Origin: Candidatus Heimdallarchaeota archaeon
Lineage (GTDB): Archaea; Asgardarchaeota; Heimdallarchaeia; Heimdallarchaeales; Kariarchaeaceae
Direction of reading: 5' to 3'
NCBI GenBank assembly: GCA_021399405.1
Contig: JAAFKL010000259.1
Location: forward strand, 1-12,203
Length of the DNA stretch: 12,203 nucleotides
Each line of letters starts with the position of its first letter. The first letter of the stretch is position 1. The notes under the pieces were generated by a model. That model did not search any database, was not told the DNA's origin, and worked only from the letters and a program-made list of their open reading frames with translations. Shown here piece by piece: positions 6,558-12,203 of the stretch. The position numbers and the translations under genes are program-made.

Positions 6558-6602
6558 TATATAATATTGATCATAACTAAACTTCTAGTGAGGGGATATT
6601 CA
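6558..6602 (+). promoter_or_regulatory. promoter and ribosome site of the TnpB-like gene
   Basis: TATATAATATT (6558-6568) would place transcription start near 6585-6592. The purine run GTGAGGGG (6588-6595) lies seven bases before ATG 6603 and fits a Shine-Dalgarno site. This favours ATG 6603 over the upstream ATG at 6510. Confidence 0.45.
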
Positions 6603-8510
6603 ATGACATATATCAGCTGTAAAGTTAATATTGATACAGAAAAAATGGATAAGGATACCATAAAAAGACTGCATCAGATTCTATACAGGGACAGCAGAAT
6701 AATCAGAGATTATATCAATATCATCAAAGAAAATGAGGAATTATTAGTTATCAATAAGAAGGTTAGCGATGTTGAATTAGACAAGCTAACTGCGACTACT
6801 GAAAATAGAAAGGTTGTCAAACATGATTTAAAATCAAAATATCCTAGGATCTCTCTTAATGAATTAAAAGAATGCAGAAATGATGCCAAGGGAATGTATA
6901 ATTCCTATCTTGCATTGAAAAGGAAGGGAGGAAAATATCCCAATGTACACCGATTAGTTCCTAGAACTATTGGGTACAGACGATTCAAGTTGGATACTGA
7001 TATGATGGTTCTTACAATCATGGACAGTATGGATACCAATCCAAAGATGATCCGAAAGGGATGGTTCAAGGCATATCACAACACAATCAATATACCCATA
7101 ATTATGAGTAACTATCACCTTGAAAGAATAGATGAAGGGGAACTAAAAGCTGTCAAAATATTCTATGACAATAATCAGATGAAAGTCGCTCTCTCAATCA
7201 AGGTGGATGTGGAGCAATTACCCAAGAAAACCACTACCAAACCCATTGGGGTTTTGGGAATTGATCTTGGTATCAACATAGCTGCATCAACTGTTTTAAT
7301 CAACCACAAGGGAAGAATTACAGAAAAGAAGGCCTTCAATGTTCCAGAAATTGCCAAAAATTATGACATACTGGAGAATACTCTCTCAAATCTTATGAGA
7401 TCAAAAGAAGTGAGAATGCTAGAAAAATTAATTAATAATTTGAAAGGCAAAATAATCCAGTACAGGAATATTACTCAATTCAACCCTCAAAATCATCTAA
7501 CTTCATTGAATACTATACTCATTGAATTAGAAAATATCAGTTTCAATAATTTAGATACTATTGTTAATGAATCAGAAACCTTGATTAATGATTTGCAAGC
7601 TGTAAAGGGTAATCTCTGGAAAGTAATCAATCGATTTTTATCAGAGAATAGCCTATCAAAGCATGATAGGAAGAAGGTTACACACTCTAGGAAAGATCTG
7701 AAATTGATTGTCAATATTTTCAAAACTCTCAACCTAATCAAATTGATCAAATCTAACTATGATAGGAAAACAGATGGTCTCTATAAAAAACTAAGAGATC
7801 TAAAAAATAAGAGAGCTAAATTAAAACTGGAGATTGACAGGCAACTAATCAATCAGATGATTATCTATATTGAATCCCTCACACAAAATTACGACCTATA
7901 CGTTGCACTTGGTAAATTAAAAAATATCAGATATCTAGCCATGAGAGGAAATGGCAACAAGGCTCATAGAAAGAAAATCCATAGATGGACATTTTCTAGA
8001 GTGACATCCATGCTAGAACACAAACTCTCTCTACTTGGACTAAAGAAGAGATTTTTACCGGTGAACGAGGGATGGACATCCATCATGTGTCACAAGTGCA
8101 ATAACAAGGGTGAGAGACCAAGACAATCCTATTTTATCTGCAAGAATAAAAGCTGTGGGTGGAAAGGGAATGCAGATACAAATGGAGCAATCAATATCGC
8201 AAAGAAACTGATATTGATATTTAGACTTACACAATCAGTAATGAATGGTAAGAACGGACTAGGAAAATATTTACCTGTAAAGGCTAAAAGTACCCCGAAA
8301 GCTCGCAAGAGAAGTCCACGTCGAAAGACAACCGGTAAGAAACCACTTACACAATGGTTTCAAGATGATCTATCGGAAAGCGCGGAAACCCAACTCCCTG
8401 GAGCTGGACATACTAACCGAGAAGTAAATTCTCAACAATCCAAACAAGTTTTAGGGACTAAGGGCTCTAAAATGATGGCGACATCTGGTTGGGATGGAAA
8501 GAACGCGTAA
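6603..8510 (+). CDS. tnpB: TnpB/Fanzor-like RNA-guided RuvC nuclease with rearranged active site
   Basis: The product has 635 residues from ATG 6603. The positions below count from the upstream ATG 6510, so subtract 31. RuvC-I is GIDLGINIAAS (D252). RuvC-II aligns as LYVALGKLKNIR, with Gly468 where the catalytic Glu of (V/I)VxEDLKxI is expected. The helix with RRKKIHRW-like residues follows, then NEGWTSIMCHKC...CKNKSCGW, a four-Cys zinc finger (527, 530, 544, 549). RuvC-III is NADTNGAINIAKK (D556). Glu520, just before TSxxC, could replace the missing Glu, as described for Fanzor and related TnpB proteins. RuvC-I to RuvC-II spans 216 residues against about 90 in compact TnpBs, so a mostly helical Lys/Leu/Asn-rich insertion (about 285-455) is present. 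The basic C-terminal tail (about 566-666) overlaps a likely guide-RNA scaffold. No tnpA is nearby, so the element is an orphan. Target and activity are unknown. Confidence 0.9.
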   Translation: MTYISCKVNIDTEKMDKDTIKRLHQILYRDSRIIRDYINIIKENEELLVINKKVSDVELDKLTATTENRKVVKHDLKSKYPRISLNELKECRNDAKGMYNSYLALKRKGGKYPNVHRLVPRTIGYRRFKLDTDMMVLTIMDSMDTNPKMIRKGWFKAYHNTINIPIIMSNYHLERIDEGELKAVKIFYDNNQMKVALSIKVDVEQLPKKTTTKPIGVLGIDLGINIAASTVLINHKGRITEKKAFNVPEIAKNYDILENTLSNLMRSKEVRMLEKLINNLKGKIIQYRNITQFNPQNHLTSLNTILIELENISFNNLDTIVNESETLINDLQAVKGNLWKVINRFLSENSLSKHDRKKVTHSRKDLKLIVNIFKTLNLIKLIKSNYDRKTDGLYKKLRDLKNKRAKLKLEIDRQLINQMIIYIESLTQNYDLYVALGKLKNIRYLAMRGNGNKAHRKKIHRWTFSRVTSMLEHKLSLLGLKKRFLPVNEGWTSIMCHKCNNKGERPRQSYFICKNKSCGWKGNADTNGAINIAKKLILIFRLTQSVMNGKNGLGKYLPVKAKSTPKARKRSPRRKTTGKKPLTQWFQDDLSESAETQLPGAGHTNREVNSQQSKQVLGTKGSKMMATSGWDGKNA

Positions 8511-8544
8511 ACAGTGTATTTTACACTATGATCATGATACCAAA
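8280..8544 (+). ncRNA. candidate omegaRNA (guide RNA scaffold) at the 3' end of the TnpB-like gene
   Basis: In TnpB systems the guide RNA overlaps the gene's 3' end and runs to the element's right end. Here the last part of the gene is less AT-rich than the rest and codes for a low-complexity tail. It contains a small stem (CCA-CTC-CCTG-GAG-TGG, 8390-8407) and ends in hairpin AGTGTA-TTT-TACACT (8512-8526), followed by palindromic TGATCA. If the right end is at ACCAAA (8544), the guide would begin at CTTCGCTAATC. The 5' boundary is a guess. Confidence 0.35.
8480..8544 (+). repeat. TnpB-element right-end repeat, copy 1
   Basis: These 65 bases run from GACATCTGG to ATGATACCAAA. They include the last ten codons of the nuclease gene, the stop, a 6-bp hairpin with a 3-nt loop and TGATCATGATACC. 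They recur at 9886-9951 with one substitution and one inserted T in the loop. The homology stops abruptly at both edges, as expected for a mobile-element end. Confidence 0.8.
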
Positions 8545-8755
8545 CTTCGCTAATCAATAATAATCAAGTAAACCATACATGATTATACCAATTGACTTCA
8601 CTTTTAATTCCACCTTAAAATTAGATCTATGTAACTGTTTGAGGTAATAATTATAAGAAATCTAATTAATAATGAATGAAATAATTCGTACATATTAAAT
8701 AAAATTATGATATCACATTCATAGACTAAATAGAATATCTCGAATATCTAATGGA
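8545..8755. promoter_or_regulatory. AT-rich intergenic region with promoter for the next gene
   Basis: No gene is seen in these 211 bases. ATTAAATAAAATT (8694-8706) and CTAAATAG (8726-8733) are TATA-like. The latter is about 26 bases before the GTG start at 8756. The bases just after 8544 would be the guide segment if the upstream repeat is an omegaRNA end. Confidence 0.35.
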
Positions 8756-9760
8756 GTGGATCAATTGATAGTGTTCTCAGGTACGAAATATAAAAATATT
8801 TCAAAATTGATAATTACAATATTAATACTAAATTCAATACTATCAATTCCACAAGTTAATGGGTCTCCTCTAATAGAACAGAATCATTTTGAGTTCGCTT
8901 TAAGTAAGAATGATTCATTTGAATTCATCATCCCCAATATTGATACATCACTCATGGGACTATTGTTTATTGTTCATGTTTCAGAGAACAACATTGGCAT
9001 AAGTGACCAAGAGATATTAGGAAAATTATATTTTAACATAAGTAATTGCACTAATGGTGGTCATCGCCGCAATGAGTGGTTCTTCTTATTTAATTCAAAC
9101 ATATTTAACCAAAAAAGTGTAGATTTCAATGTTAATGTTTTTTCTTCTTATAATGGAATTTTGGAAATAAGGATTACAATCTGGTATCTTGAAAGTTTTT
9201 ACTCAGAGGATATTAATGTACAACATGGAATTAATCATAGAATTAATTTGGACTATGGCCATAGAGGTACATATGATCCAGAATGGTCGGATAGTGATAA
9301 TTGGATTGGGGCAAATGGAAACTTAACTCTTTGGATTCGCAATACTCACGATATCAGTTTAACTCTTAAAATAGATAGTCTTGAGATAAACGACTCTTTA
9401 CTAGATAACCAATCATGGCAACCTACTATCATATTCATTGAAAAGGGTGAATTAATATCTATCCCAGTAATATTTCCAGATCTATCTCTTTTCAATGTGA
9501 GTAAAATGATGGGTGGATGGCTCTATTTAACGGTAAACAATTCAGAGTATCAGAATGCAAGTGGGGTAATTCAAGTTTTTGATCTGATCTTTGATGCAGG
9601 TATTCGTTTAATAGGAGGAAATAATTCTGGTGGATTTGAACAATTTGTAAATGATTTAATGATAACAGTAGTTGTTAATATTATATATTACATTTTTGTA
9701 ATTATTGTAATAATTGTAATTTACCGTAATCTAAGAAAGAATAAGCCTCAGAAATTCTAA
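8756..9760 (+). CDS. secreted, C-terminally membrane-anchored protein of unknown function
   Basis: The product has 334 residues. No ATG start exists in frame before residue 67. GTG 8756 keeps a complete signal sequence and is preferred (TTG 8765 or GTG 8771 are alternatives). The out-of-frame ATG at 8751 stops after five codons. A hydrophobic signal/anchor (about 15-35, IITILILNSILSI) is followed by a beta-rich extracellular region with many N-glycosylation sequons (NIS, NCT, NNS, NAS). A Trp/Asp/Gly-rich patch (YDPEWSDSDNWIGANGN) precedes it, and the second half looks like a beta-sandwich (LTLWIRNTHDISLTLKI...IPVIFPD). One C-terminal helix (about 302-323) ends in a basic tail, NLRKNKPQKF. 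The plan resembles the DUF285 proteins upstream, without their repeats. It is bracketed by the two right-end repeats. I recognise no family. Confidence 0.75.
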   Translation: MDQLIVFSGTKYKNISKLIITILILNSILSIPQVNGSPLIEQNHFEFALSKNDSFEFIIPNIDTSLMGLLFIVHVSENNIGISDQEILGKLYFNISNCTNGGHRRNEWFFLFNSNIFNQKSVDFNVNVFSSYNGILEIRITIWYLESFYSEDINVQHGINHRINLDYGHRGTYDPEWSDSDNWIGANGNLTLWIRNTHDISLTLKIDSLEINDSLLDNQSWQPTIIFIEKGELISIPVIFPDLSLFNVSKMMGGWLYLTVNNSEYQNASGVIQVFDLIFDAGIRLIGGNNSGGFEQFVNDLMITVVVNIIYYIFVIIVIIVIYRNLRKNKPQKF

Positions 9761-9806
9761 GCTATAATATTCATTTTATCAATGATCTCGCACTTTAGAT
9801 GCACAA

Positions 9807-9825
9807 TCAGATTGATTGAATCTGA
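9807..9825. other. 7-bp perfect hairpin between the surface-protein gene and the orphan right end
   Basis: TCAGATT-GATTG-AATCTGA forms a 7-bp stem with a 5-nt loop 47 bases after the stop of the preceding gene. No T-run follows, so it is a weak terminator candidate. Alternatively it could be the left-end structure of a short element ending at 9951. Confidence 0.3.
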
Positions 9826-9885
9826 CTTAGGACAATGCAATTCGATTTGTGAAATTCATATACCTCGTAGACTTATTAAGAGTTT

Positions 9886-9951
9886 GACATCTGGTTGGAA
9901 TGGAAAGAACGCGTAAACAGTGTATTTTTACACTATGATCATGATACCAAA
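9886..9951 (+). repeat. TnpB-element right-end repeat, copy 2 (orphan, no nuclease gene)
   Basis: These 66 bases match 8480-8544 except for one substitution (TTGGAATGG for TTGGGATGG) and an extra T in the hairpin loop (AGTGTA-TTTT-TACACT). The stem and TGATCATGATACCAAA are unchanged. Nothing upstream of GACATC resembles the nuclease gene. It is a solo right end, a remnant of an older insertion or the end of a short non-autonomous element. Downstream bases (TTATTACAACTG) differ from those after copy 1, so a guide transcribed from here would differ. Confidence 0.75.
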
Positions 9952-10067
9952 TTATTACAACTGATATAATAATTCCATTTTCATATTATATATTATTTTA
10001 TATCTCTTAACAATGCTTCCTTTATGTGTCTTTTGCGTTTTCAATTTAGATTATTTTTAGATTTTGA
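9952..10067. other. AT-rich spacer with no visible gene
   Basis: This lies between the orphan right-end repeat and the stop of the small membrane protein gene on the minus strand. It is highly AT-rich, with no ORF or clear hairpin. T-runs on the minus strand could end transcription of the two-gene unit. Confidence 0.3.
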
Positions 10068-10376
10068 TTAAAAGGAAAACCTATCATGTTGAATTTTATC
10101 ATAAATAATTCTTGATTGTTTTCGGAGTTTATTCCAATTTTTCCGATGGATTAAATATCGAATCATCAATATCATACTTAATGTAAATGTTACAATAAAT
10201 ACAATTATTTTAATCACATTATTAATAGGTAAATTAGTTCTATTTTCAACTATTGCATAAGTTAAAAGAATAAAAAACAGAGGGATTGAGGTAGCAATAT
10301 ATTCTCTTAGGTATTTTTTATGCATATTATCCACTTTTCGGATCTTCTGATACTCATTTGCTAATTTATCACACAT
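10068..10376 (-). CDS. small two-helix membrane protein, second gene of a minus-strand pair
   Basis: The product has 102 residues. An N-terminal charged region (about 1-24, KLANEYQKIRKVDNMHKKY) precedes two hydrophobic segments (about 26-44 and 53-76) and a basic C-terminal tail (HRKNWNKLRKQSR). The start codon follows the stop of the upstream gene by two bases, and a strong ribosome site (GGGAGGATT) lies in the last codons of that gene. The two are therefore co-transcribed and probably translationally coupled. I recognise no family, motif or catalytic residues. A partner protein in a membrane complex with the upstream product is plausible but unproven. Confidence 0.7.
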   Translation of the reverse strand: MCDKLANEYQKIRKVDNMHKKYLREYIATSIPLFFILLTYAIVENRTNLPINNVIKIIVFIVTFTLSMILMIRYLIHRKNWNKLRKQSRIIYDKIQHDRFSF

Positions 10377-10378
10377 TA

Positions 10379-10771
10379 TTAATCCTCCCTCACATATGAT
10401 CCATCATTTCTCCTCCTACATTTAAGATAAATAATCGGAAGCACATAAAATAAAGAGGAAATTGCATAGAAGAATAGCTTAACTGATTTAACATTAAAAC
10501 TGAAAGAAACTAAGAAGATAAGAATTCCTGAAAGTAAGATGGCAACTGTTGTGATCATCAGAGTTTTTTTACATGATTTTTTAAGTTTTAAGGGAAATAT
10601 GGTAAAATGCCAGTGTAGTGCAAATGCTATAGGTCCTATATTATTATCAATCAAAGTGAAAAATCCCCAGAAAATCACAGCATTATATATGGGTAGAAAA
10701 ATCACAACCTCCCAAATTTTATTTGGCCAATCCTTTAAATTCTTGGTTTCCCAATTTAATTGCTCTACCAT
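10379..10771 (-). CDS. small three-helix membrane protein, first gene of a minus-strand pair
   Basis: The product has 130 residues from the ATG at 10769-10771. A TTG two codons earlier (10777) is possible but less likely. A short polar N-terminus (VEQLNWETKNLKDWPNK) is followed by hydrophobic segments near residues 20-41, 70-92 and 97-117, then a basic and acidic tail (KCRRRNDGSYVRED). Aromatic residues and a HWHF sequence lie between the first two helices. A TATA-like box is about 30 bases upstream. The family is unknown. It faces away from the other small membrane-protein pair across a 230-base divergent promoter region. Confidence 0.7.
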   Translation of the reverse strand: MVEQLNWETKNLKDWPNKIWEVVIFLPIYNAVIFWGFFTLIDNNIGPIAFALHWHFTIFPLKLKKSCKKTLMITTVAILLSGILIFLVSFSFNVKSVKLFFYAISSLFYVLPIIYLKCRRRNDGSYVRED

Positions 10772-10796
10772 TTCCAAATGTTTTGAATGATCAAGA

Positions 10797-10806
10797 GATT
10801 ATATAT
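10797..10806 (-). promoter_or_regulatory. TATA-like box of the minus-strand membrane-protein pair
   Basis: TATATAATC (minus strand) lies about 26-35 bases before the ATG at 10771, in the usual position for an archaeal promoter with a very short leader. Confidence 0.45.
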
Positions 10807-11003
10807 TGACTTGTTGACAGAATGTACCCCTGTTATATTTATTTATTAAAATGATTTTCTTAACTCAACGAATCAAGATATTACACCTATAGGGTAATAA
10901 GGAAATAACTAGTAAAATGGATAGATTATCTAATATATTTATTGATTAGTATTATTAATTTGAATTACCCCTTTATTATTATGCAATATCGAGATGGTAA
11001 GTC
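10807..11003. promoter_or_regulatory. divergent intergenic region with promoter of the plus-strand pair
   Basis: About 200 AT-rich bases lie between the two oppositely oriented gene pairs. TTTATTAT (10972-10979), about 28 bases before ATG 11004, is a TATA candidate. GAGATGGT (10991-10998) is a weak ribosome-site candidate. No ORF or strong repeat is seen. Confidence 0.35.
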
Positions 11004-11720
11004 ATGAGGGGATTATATTATACAAAAATTGATGAATCAGAACTAGGAAAGAGAGAAGTAGTAGACATCGAAATGGATTATAATTATATTTACTTGAAAG
11101 ATGCTATAACGAAAGAGGAAATTGAATTTACTGATTTGGAAAATCATGAAATTAATTACTTTATTGTCAAAACAGATGATATCAATATTAAATTCCAGCT
11201 TGTAATTTATGAAGAAAATAAATCTAATTTCATAGATATAACTCTAAATAAGTATTATGAGGAAATTATTTCGAAATATTTTGATATACCTAGAATTAGT
11301 AAATCATTAGATACAATACACATAGCGAGAATTTATCTTATCAAATTCATGTCACCATTTCTTTTATTGCCTATAATTGCTTCAATTATAAGGCTGATAT
11401 TTTTTACCCGAGTCACATACACAGAGGATATTAATTTTCTAATCATATTTCTAACCTTACCTCTCCTAATACCCCCTTATATATTACTTGACAGATATCA
11501 GAAAAGGATGTATTTACTTAAAGAACAAATCGCAATTGAGAAACTTACAGAATATAATCTTGATTGTAAATTTGATGATAGACGAGAAAAAATAACTTGG
11601 ATAGACTTATACGCTTCAGTTCTTGGCTATGATCCAGATGAACTCAAGGAGGCATTAATAATGGAAGGTTTCTCGACTCTAATTGACGAAGAAAACAAAT
11701 TTCTCTCATTATTTGGATGA
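11004..11720 (+). CDS. membrane protein with soluble N- and C-terminal domains, unknown function
   Basis: The product has 238 residues. The N-terminal part (about 1-105) is charged and looks like mixed alpha/beta (KREVVDIEMDYNYIYLKD, NYFIVKTDDINIKFQLVIYEE). Two helices (about 111-134 and 144-162) form a hairpin in the membrane. A C-terminal region (about 165-238) has a likely coiled-coil start (LLDRYQKRMYLLKEQIAIEKL) and a small helical domain (WIDLYASVLGYDPDELKEALIMEGF). I do not recognise the family. The next gene starts seven bases after its stop, so the two form an operon. It lacks enzyme motifs, and a sensor or scaffold role is only a guess. Confidence 0.7.
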   Translation: MRGLYYTKIDESELGKREVVDIEMDYNYIYLKDAITKEEIEFTDLENHEINYFIVKTDDINIKFQLVIYEENKSNFIDITLNKYYEEIISKYFDIPRISKSLDTIHIARIYLIKFMSPFLLLPIIASIIRLIFFTRVTYTEDINFLIIFLTLPLLIPPYILLDRYQKRMYLLKEQIAIEKLTEYNLDCKFDDRREKITWIDLYASVLGYDPDELKEALIMEGFSTLIDEENKFLSLFG

Positions 11721-11727
11721 TGCTAAC

Positions 11728-12132
11728 ATGGAAAAATTAGACTCTGATTACTATGATTATAGTATCGATTTATTAATTAATAAGGAAAGATTGATATTTG
11801 AGGAAACGATCAAAAAACCAATCGGGAAAATGAAAAAATCAATATTAAAATTCAGCTTTTTTGTTTTCCTCCCTCTATCTTTTATTATTGGTAATATATT
11901 CTCCCGCGATATATTCTCTAGTCATTCTTATTTGTTGAGGTCATTATTTTTTATTTCTTTAATTACTATTAGTATGTACTATGTGATTTCATATAAACTA
12001 AAACAAGAAGTTATAATCTACAGAATAGCCTGGATGGAGTTTCTGTATGACCAGAGCGTAATCAACACTAAAGAAATTGATGATGATGATTTATTGATAA
12101 TGATTGAAAAATATGTAACTGCTCACTCGTGA
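11728..12132 (+). CDS. small two-helix membrane protein, partner of the preceding gene
   Basis: The product has 134 residues from ATG 11728, seven bases after the stop of the previous gene. An in-frame TTG at 11683 would extend it by 15 residues into that gene, which is less likely. An acidic N-terminus (MEKLDSDYYDYSIDLLINKE) leads to a basic stretch, a hydrophobic segment (about 39-57), a second one (about 69-88) and an acidic C-terminal region (KEIDDDDLLIMIEKYV). The topology parallels its neighbour: cytoplasmic ends around a two-helix hairpin. The family is unknown. The last 71 bases of the window after its stop hold nothing recognisable. Confidence 0.7.
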   Translation: MEKLDSDYYDYSIDLLINKERLIFEETIKKPIGKMKKSILKFSFFVFLPLSFIIGNIFSRDIFSSHSYLLRSLFFISLITISMYYVISYKLKQEVIIYRIAWMEFLYDQSVINTKEIDDDDLLIMIEKYVTAHS

Positions 12133-12203
12133 TTGAACATTATACAATATCTATTAGATTTATTAACCGTTTGTTTGCGACACCCAAAGTAGTTACTAAT
12201 TGG

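Noticed and set aside
6510..6602. Hydrophobic N-terminal extension of the TnpB-like protein
   Set aside because: ATG 6603 has a ribosome site and begins MTYISCKVNI, like TnpB N-termini. A membrane segment before a DNA nuclease is not expected, and the promoter TATA box lies inside this stretch.
10539..10790. 83-codon plus-strand ORF
   Set aside because: It lies opposite the minus-strand membrane protein gene, which has a promoter, a coupled partner and good transmembrane segments.

Overview
The window is AT-rich DNA from an archaeon. The evidence is a TrmB-family regulator, a tRNA-Pro gene whose intron sits in a bulge-helix-bulge (BHB) splice motif, TATA-like boxes about 26 bases before starts with little or no leader, and secreted proteins with a C-terminal membrane anchor. 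An Asgard-type or other mesophilic uncultivated lineage would fit, but nothing here fixes the phylum.

Layout. Bases 1-435 hold the end of a membrane protein gene and a translationally coupled small membrane protein. A convergent TrmB-like regulator follows (438-1214, minus). Bases 1215-6190 form a region organised around one intact intron-containing tRNA-Pro(UGG) gene (6082-6189, minus). On its 3' side lie at least five partial copies of the same tRNA (about 1342-1470, 1490-1581, 1595-1721, 3699-3787, 6021-6061). All have the same orientation, and all break off in the D-loop without a 5' acceptor strand. Two large BspA-like (DUF285) repeat surface proteins sit between these copies. The first is intact (1779-3689). 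The second (3846-5987) is interrupted by one in-frame TGA where the repeat calls for Trp.

Bases 6603-8510 encode a TnpB/Fanzor-like RuvC nuclease. The glutamate expected in RuvC-II is Gly, an alternative Glu lies just before the zinc finger, and a large insertion separates RuvC-I from RuvC-II. No TnpA partner is present. Its 3' end contains a hairpin-bearing element of about 65 bases (8480-8544), repeated almost exactly 1.4 kb downstream without a nuclease gene (9886-9951). Between the two copies is another signal/anchor surface protein (8756-9760).

The right end (10068-12132) is a divergent pair of two-gene units, all four encoding small membrane proteins of unknown function.

Overall this looks like an accessory, integration-prone locus downstream of a tRNA gene. 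Three successive surface-protein genes are each bracketed by direct repeats (tRNA 3' fragments for two, TnpB-element ends for the third). The most unusual points are the tRNA-fragment series, which includes T-loop introns with good BHB motifs and covarying T-stems, and the TnpB with a rearranged active site and an orphan right end. No integrase gene is visible, so the integration model is inference.
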